Positions 8,568-17,954 are shown, counted from the stretch's first letter. The stretch: 64,000 nucleotides of DNA from Halobacillus sp. Marseille-P3879 (GCF_900240285.1 NZ_OESS01000003.1:62001-126000); one strand, 5' to 3'. Notes: generated by a model not told the origin, from the sequence alone. Numbers and translations: made by a program.

Positions 8568-9359
8568 TTTAACTCTTTATTGATTGAATTCAATCTTAAC
8601 TTCAAGTCTTAACGCATTGGGGGCAAATCTGCAACTAGAAAAGTAGATTGAAAATTCGAGATACTGTTTTTTTATTTTAAGATGTTTTTCTCTAAAATGT
8701 CTTGTTACTAATATAAGATGGATCCAAGCGGGCGTAATGATTTCAACTCATTCTGAATTCGGGGACTTCGGGGGAGCAGTTTTAGTACAAAAGTATCGGC
8801 TAAACTAGGAGTGAATGCATAAAAATTCGAAGTAGTAAAATAAAGCACCCAGTGGAGTATTTCACTCCACTGGGTGCTTTATTCTTTCTACGGTCCAATC
8901 TACAGTCTCTTTAATGTGGACCAGGGGTGAGATTTTTTATTTAAGGAGAAAAAAGATTGACCAACCCTGAATGGACTATTTATACCTTGATAGTACAGGG
9001 GTTGAATGAATGTGCTTTTACACCATATTCGTAGAAGCTACGTAGTGGTTTGATTTAACACATTTTGGACACTTTATATTAAAGTGATTCAAGAATTACG
9101 AGAGAAGCAAGCAGGTTATGACTTTAAATGAAGTGATACGAGGGAAGATAATTCCTATAGCGAGTTTCCAGTTCTGGAGCTAAGCTTACTTGATCTTAGG
9201 AAAATTCTTCAGTTCTATAAAGCGGGAACTATTCATTTTGTCTATCAGTTAAAGAGATCCTATGCTGGAGAAAATGGTTGTGCAGTCTGCTACAAGTGCC
9301 GCCATCTATTTATTTGTTCTTTCATAGTATAGATTACTACAAAGAATAGAGGTGGTAGA
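8568..9359. other. Gene-poor stretch containing a strong hairpin
   Basis: No convincing coding frame. The only clear structure is the terminator at 8842-8880. Confidence 0.45.
8842..8885. terminator. Strong hairpin terminator, usable on either strand
   Basis: A perfect 17-bp stem (AAAGCACCCAGTGGAGT against its complement) encloses a 5-base loop, with A/T tracts on both sides. It lies 275 bases after the nearest upstream gene. Confidence 0.75.
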
Positions 9360-10718
9360 ATGTTAGGATTCTCTATGATTCAATTGACCAAACAACATGG
9401 TGATAAGTTAGATAAGGAGTTACGTAAAAATCTTATTCATTTATATAAGCCTTTACGTCGTACCCCTTGCTTCTTGCATCGTTCCATTGAAAAGTTCTTG
9501 GAAAAGAATAAGAAGTTTCCTGTCATTATTGAATTTGAAGATGAAGACGTGTTTTATTCAGCTTTTAATAAGGTGGATGACCTTATTAGTAAAGAAAGAC
9601 ATTGTAAGATCAAGCATGAGTTTAAGAGTACATGCTGTTGTTCAGGCATATTAACAGGATCAGCAATTGAAAAAGTGCTAACGGACGATTGTCAAATAAA
9701 AAAAATCTATTACGATCGTGAAGTGACTGCATTGTTGGATGTCGCTTCTCCAGCTGTTCAAGCACGTGAGTTAAACGAACTGGGTGTAACTGGGGAAGGG
9801 GTTAATATTGCTATCGTGGATACAGGAGTGTACCCGCATCCGGACCTTACTGAACCCAACAATCGAATCGTTGCTTTTAAGGATGTGATTAATAATCGAA
9901 TAGAAGCTTATGACGATAACGGTCACGGCACCCATTGTGCAGGAGACGCTGCGGGTAACGGACATTCTTCAGAATCTAAATATCGTGGTCCTGCTCCAGA
10001 CTCCGGAATTATTGGGGTTAAAGTTCTTAACCAAACGGGCTCGGGCTCTCTTTCTACAATTATCTCTGGGATCCAATGGTGTATTGACCATAAAGAAGAA
10101 TATCAAATCGATATCATTTCTTTATCTTTAGGGGCTGCAGCTGATGAATCCGATTGTAATGATCCCCTGGTACAAATAGTGGAAAGAGCGTGGGAAAGTG
10201 GAATCGTTGTTTGTGTGGCAGCTGGGAATTCGGGTCCTGACCAACGAACAATAGCCACGCCTGGGATTAGCTTGAAAGTTGTTACCGTTGGAGCGATCGA
10301 TGACTTCAATACAGTCAATCGAAGCGATGATAAAATTGCTTCTTTTTCAAGTCGAGGTCCTGCTTGTGGAGAGGATGCAAAACCAGATTTAATTGCCCCT
10401 GGGGTAAACATTATTTCTTTAAGGTCCCCCGGATCTTTCCTAGACAAAACTTCCAAGTCAAGTCGGGTGGAAAACGATTATTTTACTCTATCCGGTACTT
10501 CAATGGCCACTCCTGTCTGTGCTGGTATAGCTGCGCTTGTTCTTCAGACACATCCTGAATACACCCCTGACCAAGTCAAACAAAAGCTTCTCAATGGCAC
10601 GGTAGATATTGGGTTGCCCGTTTATGTTCAAGGAGCTGGATACTTGGATGCTGAAAAGACCCTGGAGTCCATGGAAGGACAGGATAAGGAAAGGGAAAAT
10701 CCCGGTGTACCGAAGTAA
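9360..10718 (+). CDS. aprX: AprX-like subtilisin-family serine protease
   Basis: S8-family serine protease. The triad is complete: Asp154 in VDTGVYPH, His192 in GHGTHCAG, Ser381 in GTSMATPVCAG, with oxyanion Asn290 in AAGNSGP. The N-terminal region of about 130 residues has no export signal, and total length (452) matches the cytosolic AprX of Bacillus subtilis (about 440). A Cys-rich patch TCCCSG lies near residue 93. AGAGGTGG precedes the ATG. It stands alone, followed by its own terminator. Physiological substrates are unknown. Confidence 0.92.
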   Translation: MLGFSMIQLTKQHGDKLDKELRKNLIHLYKPLRRTPCFLHRSIEKFLEKNKKFPVIIEFEDEDVFYSAFNKVDDLISKERHCKIKHEFKSTCCCSGILTGSAIEKVLTDDCQIKKIYYDREVTALLDVASPAVQARELNELGVTGEGVNIAIVDTGVYPHPDLTEPNNRIVAFKDVINNRIEAYDDNGHGTHCAGDAAGNGHSSESKYRGPAPDSGIIGVKVLNQTGSGSLSTIISGIQWCIDHKEEYQIDIISLSLGAAADESDCNDPLVQIVERAWESGIVVCVAAGNSGPDQRTIATPGISLKVVTVGAIDDFNTVNRSDDKIASFSSRGPACGEDAKPDLIAPGVNIISLRSPGSFLDKTSKSSRVENDYFTLSGTSMATPVCAGIAALVLQTHPEYTPDQVKQKLLNGTVDIGLPVYVQGAGYLDAEKTLESMEGQDKERENPGVPK

Positions 10719-10747
10719 AGCTCGTATGTAACAATTCGAGCTTTTAT
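10717..10747 (+). terminator. Terminator of aprX
   Basis: AAAGCTCG pairs with CGAGCTTTT around a 12-base loop; the stem begins within the stop codon. Confidence 0.65.
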
Positions 10748-10941
10748 ATTGTTGGGAAATACCAATATTTCACCATAAAACTCACGCTAATAAAAGGAAT
10801 AATCCTGCATATTTTTTGTTTCTTGATTCTGATAAGATGCAAAAACCATTATTCGCCTTCCACACTTGTCTCCTACCATTTCACATTTACCACGTATGGT
10901 ATAAGTAAGCACGGATATTTTTTTGAAAGGAGGGAAACAAG

Positions 10942-11619
10942 TTGTTTAAATTATATTTAGATCCCGGACACGGGGGAAGCGATCCAGGTGCAACAGCACA
11001 TGGATTAGAGGAGAAAAACCTTAATTTGGATATTGCATTGGAAATTCGTAACATGCTGCGTGATGAATACACGGGTGTAGAGGTCAGAATGAGCCGGTCT
11101 ACGGATGTTTTTGTCAGCTTAGCCGCCCGGACGAATGATGCCAATACATGGGGAGCGGATTACTTCCTGTCTGTTCACATCAACGCTTTTAATGGTTCGG
11201 CTCGCGGTTACGAAGACTATATTCATACCAGTCTTGCAGACTCTTCAGTCACAGCAAGATACCAGGAAATCATGCATGAAGAAATTACTGCACTGAACGA
11301 ACTCCCCGACAGAGGAATGAAAAAAGCAAATTTTCATGTTCTCCGAGAATCCGCAATGCCTGCGCTGTTAACGGAGAACGGATTTATTGACAATGACAGG
11401 GATGCGGTCAAATTACGCGACCCGTTATGGAGACATAAAGTGGCCAGAGGACATGTCAACGGACTGGCAAGAGCGTTTAATTTGAAGAAAAAGGCAGACA
11501 TTCATCGGGTTATCGTGGATGGGACGCAGGTAGGCGCTTACCAAAACCATCAAAATGTGCTTGATGCAGTTAATCGTTATCTGAATAACTCTCAAAAAAT
11601 CGTTGTTGAAAAAGTATAA
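10942..11619 (+). CDS. N-acetylmuramoyl-L-alanine amidase, CwlC-like
   Basis: Zinc amidase (Amidase_3) cleaving the lactyl-Ala bond of peptidoglycan. Zinc ligands are His10 in DPGHGG, Glu24 in GLEEK and His79 in SVHIN; the catalytic Glu145 is in LTENGFI. After the catalytic domain (about 1-175) comes a short tail (HRVIVDGTQVGAYQNHQNVLDAV) like half a SPOR repeat. There is no signal peptide, as in the mother-cell lysis amidases CwlC/CwlV, so a sporulation role is plausible; a phage origin is the alternative. Starts at TTG with AAAGGAGGG upstream. Confidence 0.9.
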   Translation: MFKLYLDPGHGGSDPGATAHGLEEKNLNLDIALEIRNMLRDEYTGVEVRMSRSTDVFVSLAARTNDANTWGADYFLSVHINAFNGSARGYEDYIHTSLADSSVTARYQEIMHEEITALNELPDRGMKKANFHVLRESAMPALLTENGFIDNDRDAVKLRDPLWRHKVARGHVNGLARAFNLKKKADIHRVIVDGTQVGAYQNHQNVLDAVNRYLNNSQKIVVEKV

Positions 11620-11624
11620 GAGAG

Positions 11625-11660
11625 TTTAAAAGGACAAGGGAATTCCCTTGTCCTTTTAAA
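11625..11660 (+). terminator. Terminator of the amidase gene
   Basis: A near-perfect palindrome centred on GAATTC (AAAAGGACAAGGGAATTC and its complement) begins 5 bases after the stop and ends in TTTTAAAA. Confidence 0.85.
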
Positions 11661-11696
11661 ATATAGAAATCTCCCGTTATCAATCAATAGGGGAAG

Positions 11697-11815
11697 CTTT
11701 CAGCAGGATTTAATTCAATTGACATTGCCTCAATGGAAGAAGCATCTCTTTTTTACATGATTACCTTGTTGTTTATAGGCGGAGGTAGCGCTTCTACTGC
11801 GGGAGGATTAAGCTT
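11697..11815 (+). pseudogene. KtrB/TrkH potassium transporter relic
   Basis: The frame reads LSAGFNSIDIASMEEASL then FIGGGSASTAGG, matching the last pore region of KtrB/TrkH-type potassium transporters (typically AGFNTVDIAS and FIGGGSASTAGGIK). Only about 40 residues remain; the preceding roughly 350 residues are absent and the sequence leaves the family after STAGG. The frame happens to stay open into the following gene, which would give a spurious fused protein from ATG 11733. Confidence 0.75.
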
Positions 11816-12005
11816 ACTGCCCCCAAGGATACAACAAAATAACCAAAAAGACCATGGGACAAACGCTGATGCAACCAATAAGTCTAAACGATGGTTCAAC
11901 ACGCGTAAGTTTTGGTATCTGGCATTGCCTTATGTTATATGTGGTTATACAAAGACTATGTTGGATATGGTGAAATTACAAGAAAAAAGAATTTGGGGGG
12001 AGACT

Positions 12006-12563
12006 ATGAAGTTGGTATTGATATTCGGTCCACAAGCAGTTGGAAAGATGACTGTAGGTCAAGAATTAGATAAAACTACCGATCTAAAACTATTTCATAA
12101 CCATGTGACCATTGAATTTCTACAACCTTACTTTGGTTTTACATCAGAAATGTGGGATTTATCGAACCTCATGAGAGAAGAATTTTTTGAAGCTTATTCT
12201 AAAACAGATAATTATGGATTGATCTTCATTTTTGTATGGGCGTTTAATCAAAAGGAGAACTGGAATTTAGTAGAAGGGATTACCGATAGATTTGAATCTA
12301 AGGGAGCAGAAGTTTATTTTGTGGAATTAGAAGCAGATATGGCAGAGAGGTTGATACGAAATAAAACACCTAACCGCCTTAAGCACAAGCCATCAAAAAG
12401 AAATATTGAACAATCTGAGCAGAGGTTAGTAGCTTCAATGGATAGGCTTCGTTTAACTTCTAGAGAAGGAGAAATAGATAGGAATAATTACATAAAAATT
12501 AATAATACAAAATTAAGTGCGAAAGAGGTGGCATTAAAGATAAAGAATGAGTTTCAGTTATAA
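12006..12563 (+). CDS. P-loop NTPase, shikimate-kinase-like
   Basis: Single-domain P-loop kinase-like protein of 185 residues. Walker A is FGPQAVGKMTVG at residues 6-17. LRLTSREGE and the C-terminal KEVALKIKNEF fit the small kinase-like ATP-binding proteins of Bacillaceae annotated as AAA-family or shikimate-kinase-like. The substrate is unknown. ATG 12006 is chosen because GGGGGGAG sits just upstream; the open frame from 11733 reads through a KtrB relic and unrelated sequence. It is a lone gene. Confidence 0.8.
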   Translation: MKLVLIFGPQAVGKMTVGQELDKTTDLKLFHNHVTIEFLQPYFGFTSEMWDLSNLMREEFFEAYSKTDNYGLIFIFVWAFNQKENWNLVEGITDRFESKGAEVYFVELEADMAERLIRNKTPNRLKHKPSKRNIEQSEQRLVASMDRLRLTSREGEIDRNNYIKINNTKLSAKEVALKIKNEFQL

Positions 12564-13061
12564 ATAGGGTTTAAGATGAATTTTATTTAATATGATTATC
12601 TCTAATTCAATTCTTTAATAATCGGGGGCTTTAATTGAATAAGAGGTAGAGTCAGAAAACTATAGCTGACGAATGGTATTGGAAGCAAATTAGATCATTT
12701 CTTACTTGTATCATCTTACATATCACCTTTTTCCACTATTTAATGATATAACGTTTATATCACAGGCTGTTTTACATGAGTAACAAAACCCTATAACAAA
12801 GGTATTTTCCCTCTTATATCATGTGTTACGGTACTTTTATAGTTATTCGTTATAAATGTTAAAAATCTTTTATGGAAATATAAACCAAACTAACTTGCTG
12901 TAGTAGGAGCTATATCACGTGTATGAGATAAACCTAGCATGGAATTATTTAACGAATAAAATTTGTGTATTTTTGTGGTATATCCTTGTTAGAAGATCAA
13001 CTGATATAACACCTTAGATTTTATTCAGTTTTATAATACTTAGATCACTAGCTGTTGGGAA
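12564..13061. other. AT-rich gene-free stretch
   Basis: About 500 AT-rich bases with no frame, repeat copy or recognisable relic that I could support. Confidence 0.5.
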
Positions 13062-13092
13062 AAAACGCAACCAATGAAGGGTTGCGTTTTAA
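13062..13092. terminator. Terminator, probably bidirectional
   Basis: AAAACGCAACC pairs with GGTTGCGTTTT around a 7-base loop. It lies after the 3' end of the minus-strand nuclease gene and has A/T tracts on both sides. Confidence 0.75.
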
Positions 13093-13164
13093 AAGCCATA
13101 TCATTTGATAGAGGGGCTGGCTATTTTGAAAACAAATGCCTACTACTTTTGTTGAATCGATTCA

Positions 13165-14571
13165 TTATTCATTAAATCCTATATAAAACTCATCTTCATG
13201 TAAAATTCGATTATATGCATACCATGCTGCTAACCAACGTCCATGAGTATTGTTGGCCTCAGTTGGAATGTATCGTACCGAGAACCTGCCATCCCCTTTG
13301 CCGGCTCCCTCATACGTGCTAGCAAAAGGAAATTCATCACATTCATAATCATCACCAGGTTTAGTAAGATTCGCACATGCTCTATCTTTAGCTCTTCTAT
13401 TTTCGTTAACTGCTTCTTGGTCATAGCCAGAATAAATTCTAGTTAGTGGATCTCTAGGTTCCATTCCTGGAATTAAGCTACCTGGAGTTGTCAAGACATC
13501 TTGATGATGCTGAAAAGCTTCTTTCATCACATCAAAGTACGGATCATTCAGGTCATAAGTAAAAGTTGGTATAAAATTCGCAAAAATAGCCCCTTGTCTT
13601 TGAGAAAAGCCAGGAGTAAACAGATAAGTGGCTGAGTCCATTCGAATGGTTTCCTTTGGTCCGTCTTGTGTGATAGGCGGGTATTTTCTGCTAGGTGGAT
13701 CTACAGTTATTCTTGGCCACATATCCATGTAACTTAACTGATCTTTATTGTTACCGGTAATTGGAGGGGCATCAGATGTAATATAAAATTGGTAATGACT
13801 ACTTGATTCCCAATTTGCTAAGGTTCTTGTGACATTTTCATCAGCGCCTATACAATCACGGGTTTCAGAAACACCGTCACATTCCGTGCTGAGGCTAACT
13901 CTGGAACCTCTCCATCCTCTGCTGTCAAGGTCTGTATTAATATCATCTATTGTATAATTATAAGTAACTCCCCGAGTTCCGTTATATGAATTAGCAATAG
14001 CCGTTACTCGAAAGGCAACCCAGTCACAAAAAAAGGGAAACGGACTCGGACCACATCCGACTGGATCACTATACACAACATAGCTCGACCAACATTGAGA
14101 ATAACGGTTTTTAATCCATCCGGATGCTGCATTTTCATTCTCTATACAAGATTCAAATGAAATATCATCGTACTGAAATCCAGGTGGACTCCATGCTTCA
14201 TCTGTTATAGTATTAGAGTTCGTACTAATGGAATCACTTTCCTTATTTCCCCTTTCCTCCATGATTTTAACTGCATTTTTCTTAGTCTCTGCCTCCATTT
14301 GCTCCAATGTTTGTTCTTTTGGTTCATGCTGCTGATTAGAAATAAGTCCTAATTTTTCTGGGGATTCCCCCTGTTCCAGTTGGCTAATCACCTCTTTTGC
14401 TTTTTCTGGATCACTCGTTGGAATAATATACATTTCTGGTTGTGCTTCCGTTTCTTCTTTTTCCTTGGCTTCTACTGGGGAATTTTCTTTAGCCTCTATT
14501 CCAACTGGATTAGCTGAAAATAGGCATACGATCGTGAAAAGTAAGACTACAAATTGGTAGTATTTTTTCAT
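13165..14571 (-). CDS. Secreted protein with C-terminal NucA/NucB-type DNase domain
   Basis: Exported protein of 468 residues. The signal peptide begins MKKYYQFVVLLF and should be cut near GIEA. A charged Glu/Lys-rich region follows (about residues 25-125), then a Cys-rich middle domain (CIENENAASG, VGCGPSPFPFFCDW, TECDGVSETRDCIG) that I do not recognise. The last 75 residues show ECDEFPFASTYEG, GKGDGRFSVRYIP and ANNTHG, matching the NucA/NucB deoxyribonuclease family (CDEYPFAST, ENxxQG). ATG 14571 has GGAGG seven bases upstream, so the open frame's start at 14598 is rejected. A secreted DNase or antibacterial role is inference. Confidence 0.8.
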   Translation of the reverse strand: MKKYYQFVVLLFTIVCLFSANPVGIEAKENSPVEAKEKEETEAQPEMYIIPTSDPEKAKEVISQLEQGESPEKLGLISNQQHEPKEQTLEQMEAETKKNAVKIMEERGNKESDSISTNSNTITDEAWSPPGFQYDDISFESCIENENAASGWIKNRYSQCWSSYVVYSDPVGCGPSPFPFFCDWVAFRVTAIANSYNGTRGVTYNYTIDDINTDLDSRGWRGSRVSLSTECDGVSETRDCIGADENVTRTLANWESSSHYQFYITSDAPPITGNNKDQLSYMDMWPRITVDPPSRKYPPITQDGPKETIRMDSATYLFTPGFSQRQGAIFANFIPTFTYDLNDPYFDVMKEAFQHHQDVLTTPGSLIPGMEPRDPLTRIYSGYDQEAVNENRRAKDRACANLTKPGDDYECDEFPFASTYEGAGKGDGRFSVRYIPTEANNTHGRWLAAWYAYNRILHEDEFYIGFNE

Positions 14572-14599
14572 TAACTTACCTCCATTTCTTATTTCCAAA

Positions 14600-14849
14600 A
14601 AGGGATTACAGTATTATAGAATAGAGTTCGACGGAAAGAGCAATCTGGATGTAAGACGAGAAGTATGAAAAGTTTAGTAAACAATTAAAATAGAGTGGAA
14701 TTTATGGAAATTTATGTTATTCTATAACACTAAGAAATATTATACCAAACATCTCTAAAAAACGTGCAATATATTTTAAATTTTCAATATATTTACGAAA
14801 ATGCAATTGTTGTCTGAAAGGCAGGGATTTTATGCAATTAAATTTCAAC
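14600..14849. other. AT-rich upstream region of the nuclease gene
   Basis: AT-rich, probably holding the nuclease promoter and the 5' junction of the group II intron. I cannot place either exactly. Confidence 0.35.
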
Positions 14850-15693
14850 TGTACAACGGAGGATGGGAATGAAGGATCCATGTTTCCCGAAACCATCCCG
14901 TCAACACTCCTGCATGCGTTAAGACGGACAGGTCTTAGGGTGTGAAGCACAGGTAGATTGGGCAGAACGAAGGCTAAATCCATAAATAAGGTATGCTGAC
15001 GGATATGTCCCACGGCTGAAAAACTAGATAGGATGAGAATCGTTCTTTGAGATAGGAACTGACGAACTTCCGAAGGTAAGGGTCTAAAGATTCGAATGTA
15101 GGGAAACTTACTTGTCATCTTACGATGACGTGAGTGGTGTGGAGTAAAACTGCCCCCTCTGAAAGACGCTATACCGAACCATGGCGGTATCGAGCTCACA
15201 GGCTTACAGGAAGCATCTACGTCTAGTATGGATAACTACGTTGTATGGTACTTGGAAAGCAAGGAACGTTGAATCAAGGGCTGTCACCCGAAATGGTTGT
15301 TATAAAGCCATGCTGAAAAGCATTTATCCTTGTGAGGGTAGGGGAATGACTGATGAAACTTCTGTAATGGAAGTGGAGGAATAGCCCCAAGTTAGAGTAA
15401 GTGAATGACACCGATCGGGTAGGAACGTGGAAACATCACTCCAAAGGAGGGATGCCACAGTGTCAACGCTGCCAAACTGGGATTATTATAATATGACGGA
15501 GACCTTTACGGATCTTTATGAAAAAGCGAGTCAGGGAAATACGTTTTCTCACCTATATGAAACCATCATATCGAGAGAAAACATCCTGCTCGCTTTTCGC
15601 ATGATTAAAACCAATAAAGGTTCTAAAACACCAGGCACCGGTGGGAAGACCATCGATGACATGAAAGAGCTATCCGAAACTGATCTGGTAATT
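14850..15693 (+). mobile_element. Truncated group II intron, 5' portion
   Basis: The GC-richer structured stretch before the reverse-transcriptase frame has the look of group II intron RNA domains I-III (for example GTAGGGAAACTTACTTG and ACCGATCGGGTAGGAACGTG). The intron-encoded protein begins at about 15427 and is cut off near 15693 by an antisense gamma-glutamyltransferase relic. Domains V and VI and most of the protein are missing, so it cannot splice on its own. The 5' end is uncertain by about 50 bases. Confidence 0.7.
15427..15693 (+). pseudogene. ltrA: Group II intron reverse transcriptase/maturase, N-terminal fragment
   Basis: The roughly 90-residue start of an LtrA-type protein is seen: SLQRRDATVSTLPNWDYY, LYEKASQG, SRENILLAFRMIKTNKGSKTPG and the beginning of the RT0 region (KTIDDMKELSETDLV). 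After Val the frame enters unrelated sequence, so the RT, maturase and endonuclease parts are gone. The open frame runs on to 16113 only by chance. Confidence 0.82.
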
Positions 15694-16340
15694 TTAATGT
15701 TGACCCGGATTAAGTGTAGTAGACCGCAATTGGTTCAGGTTTACTATTTTGTCCATCGGCTTTTGATGCTGATCAGCAATTTCCAAAAGGTAACCCCTTG
15801 CTTGAACTGTATAAGTGGTAGCCGTTTCAAGATCTCCACCTTTATCCTTGACATCCGATGTTTCACCTTGCCCTTCATCAGTAACTCCTTTAATGGACTC
15901 TTCATCTTTATTTTTAGCATCCCATGTTCCGCCTCGCCGTCCATCAGCAATTCCATTAATGGTCCCTTCTTCTTTGTTCATTTCAAGTGCTTGAATTCCG
16001 CCGAAGTAGATGGGAAGATGCTTGGCTTGTGTCTGTATCCTCGGTCTCTCAAGTCTTCCTTTACCTCTTCAGAAAAGCCATCCTCTACATGCAGATCTCC
16101 ATCTTCTCCATAGAACCTTTTGGCTTTTATGGAGTCTTCAAACGATTCATCCAGATAGAAATGTCTAGTTAACACTTGTGCCATTATAGATGGAATTCTT
16201 CTTCCTCCAGGGCTTCCAATCCCAATAGCTCTTTCTTGATTGAGAAATACTTGTTCTTGGGCGTTTATGAGGTTCATAATTGTTTGGTGAATCTTTCTTA
16301 GAACTGTAATGATGTTCAATGGCATCAAGGAAGAAACCCT
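15694..16340 (-). pseudogene. ggt: Gamma-glutamyltransferase C-terminal relic with frameshifts
   Basis: Minus-strand fragments join into the end of a gamma-glutamyltransferase: SPNNYEPHKRPRTSIS in one frame, then IGIGSPGGRRIPSIMAQVLT and FYLDESFEDSIKAKRFYGED in a second. After about 16015 comes YFGGIQALEMNKEEGTING then ADGRRGGTWDAK in a third. At least two frameshifts are needed, and the catalytic N-terminal part is missing. The left end abuts the truncated intron. The C-terminal tail past GTWDAK is not recognised. It neighbours a poly-gamma-glutamate hydrolase, so an old gamma-glutamyl polymer locus is suggested. Confidence 0.8.
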
Positions 16341-16387
16341 AAATGGATATTTGATGGCGTTCTAACAAAAATCAATAAGCTAAAAGG

Positions 16388-16414
16388 AAAGCAGACATTT
16401 GTCTGCTTTTTTAT
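16388..16414 (+). terminator. Orphan terminator hairpin
   Basis: AAAGCAGAC pairs with GTCTGCTTT around ATTT, followed by T6. No intact gene ends just before it. Confidence 0.65.
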
Positions 16415-16449
16415 TTTGGTGATTTTTCATTTTGCACTCCGAATCGTAA

Positions 16450-16713
16450 TACGTTCCAAATCTTCTAACCTCCGTCATTAAAAATCGCGTCTATTCCCCA
16501 GAGTTTCCTTCATCTATAGAGTGGCTGATTTACCAGAAGAATGTATCTCACGGACAGTATTGGTTAAACACCGGTAGCAACGCGTACCAGGCGATGAAAG
16601 ACGCATGGAGGGGCCAGGGGATCCAAGGGACGGATCTACATACTTTTACAAGCCTTATACAGCTACCTCTGAGTGAATTTTTGTCAATACACGCTCCCAC
16701 AAGCAAAGAATAG
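16450..16713 (+). pseudogene. Unrecognised C-terminal coding fragment
   Basis: An open frame of 87 codons without a usable start reads IEWLIYQKNVSHGQYW, NTGSNAYQAMKDAW and IQLPLSEFLSIHAPTSKE before its stop. It looks like the C-terminal end of a larger protein whose front is lost; the composition is protein-like and the frame is coherent. I do not recognise the family. It overlaps the small frame that follows. Confidence 0.45.
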
Positions 16714-16888
16714 ACTGTTGGAAAGGGGTGTAAGGTTAACTTTTGAAACATGGGAAATTGAAGAAAAAATTGAGGCTCTGACTGTCCTGTATTCGGTTTA
16801 TCGTACCAGTCAAGACTACGAAGATATTGATGATCTGTTGCAGGAGCTGAACGGGCTACTCAATCGTTTGCAGCGATTAATAAACTAA
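16673..16888 (+). CDS. Small hypothetical helical protein
   Basis: A 71-codon frame with an amphipathic, probably coiled helix (WEIEEKIEALTVLYSVYRT, then DIDDLLQELNGLLNRLQRL). Not recognised. The GTG at 16673 has no ribosome site; GGAAAGGGGTG near 16720 would suit a start near 16740, but no standard start codon lies there in frame. It may be a partner of the truncated frame before it, or decayed. It precedes the poly-gamma-glutamate hydrolase by 30 bases. Confidence 0.4.
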   Translation: MNFCQYTLPQAKNRLLERGVRLTFETWEIEEKIEALTVLYSVYRTSQDYEDIDDLLQELNGLLNRLQRLIN

Positions 16889-16918
16889 TGAAGTTCTAAA
16901 AGAAAGAGGGATAATAGA

Positions 16919-17638
16919 ATGGGAAGAATCAGTTGGGGCACCATTGCTTTGGTTCTGTTGCTTTTCTTCGTCGGGACCGGGAAGATTAGCAAAGCCGAAG
17001 ACTGTGGAGGCGACCGGTTCTGTTCGTTTCAGGAGCTAAATGAGGTGTACGAGGAAGGGGAAGACTGGGAGATCGAAAAAAGGACGGACGGGGATCAGCG
17101 CTGGCTGGTGAGCGCCATTCATGGCGGTGGTATTGAAGAAGCCACCTCTACTATCGGAACGGCCATTGCTGGGTCCTCCTATCCGTACTATGCCTTTAAA
17201 GGTAGGTTATCATCGGGGAATTTCAGCAATTTGCATATTACTTCCACCCGGTTCGATGAGCCGCAGGCATTGGAAATGGTCGGAAGTGCTGAGCACCATA
17301 TTGCGCTTCATGGGGCCTCTGGAACGGAGCCGAAGACCTTACTCGGCGGTAGAAACACAGAGCTGAAAGCCATCGTGAAAAATCAACTAGAAGCAAGAGG
17401 CTTTACGGTCTCAGCTGCACCGGACCGGATCGACGGGGATCATCCAGATAATTATACGAATCGCACGAAGTCCGGGCAGGGGGTGCAGGTGGAGATTACG
17501 AGAGCCCAGCGAAAAGCCTTTTATAAAAACGGCGACATCAGCTTATCCTCTCGAAACGATCCTTCCAATCAAACTGAAGCGTTTACCACTTACGTTCAGG
17601 CTATCCAGGCCGCCATGCAGAAGTATGAAGGAATATAG
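16919..17638 (+). CDS. Secreted poly-gamma-glutamate hydrolase family protein
   Basis: Exported zinc-dependent hydrolase of the PghP/YmaC/YndL type, which cuts poly-gamma-glutamate. The signal peptide is MGRISWGTIALVLLLFF with cleavage near KAED. Family signatures follow: SAIHGGGIEEATS, YYAFKGRLSSGNFSNLHITS and HHIALHGASG; the His-Gly-Gly and His-Gly-Ala elements are the probable metal-site residues. AAGAGGG lies upstream of the ATG. The length (239) is normal for Bacillus members plus a signal. The nearby ggt relic points to an earlier gamma-glutamyl polymer module. Confidence 0.85.
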   Translation: MGRISWGTIALVLLLFFVGTGKISKAEDCGGDRFCSFQELNEVYEEGEDWEIEKRTDGDQRWLVSAIHGGGIEEATSTIGTAIAGSSYPYYAFKGRLSSGNFSNLHITSTRFDEPQALEMVGSAEHHIALHGASGTEPKTLLGGRNTELKAIVKNQLEARGFTVSAAPDRIDGDHPDNYTNRTKSGQGVQVEITRAQRKAFYKNGDISLSSRNDPSNQTEAFTTYVQAIQAAMQKYEGI

Positions 17639-17641
17639 AAA

Positions 17642-17676
17642 AGACGCTGTGCTGTTTTGGTGCAGCATCTTTTATG
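17642..17676 (+). terminator. Terminator of the poly-gamma-glutamate hydrolase gene
   Basis: AGACGCTGTGC pairs imperfectly with TGCAGCATCT and is followed by TTTTA just after the stop. Confidence 0.6.
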
Positions 17677-17954
17677 CGATTTAGTCTGGAAACTCCTTAT
17701 TCTCCGGCGTCACCTTTCTGGTCACTAATACACCGCACAAGGTGAAAATGAATGTTTCAGCATGACCGAGAAACTGTGCTGAAGGGTCAGTGAAAGACTA
17801 GGTGTAGTTGGAGAAAGGAGGCTGATCCTCTCATTACCAAGACTAGGTTGAGGATCGGGGGGCATCGATCTATGATGGGTTCCGACCGCAAACCTTTAGC
17901 AACGGAAGCGTCTAGCGGACGGCGGTAGTGAAGGTTTATCAAATATCTCCTACA

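Noticed and set aside
11733-12005. N-terminal extension of the P-loop protein
   Set aside because: It is a KtrB relic and spacer; the internal ATG 12006 has its own GGGGGGAG site.
14717-15199. 160-codon minus-strand open frame
   Set aside because: It lies over the structured RNA part of the group II intron and has no ribosome site or family motif; it is an overlap by chance.
15694-16113. Plus-strand continuation of the ltrA open frame
   Set aside because: After residue 90 the frame is antisense to the ggt relic and shows no RT motifs.
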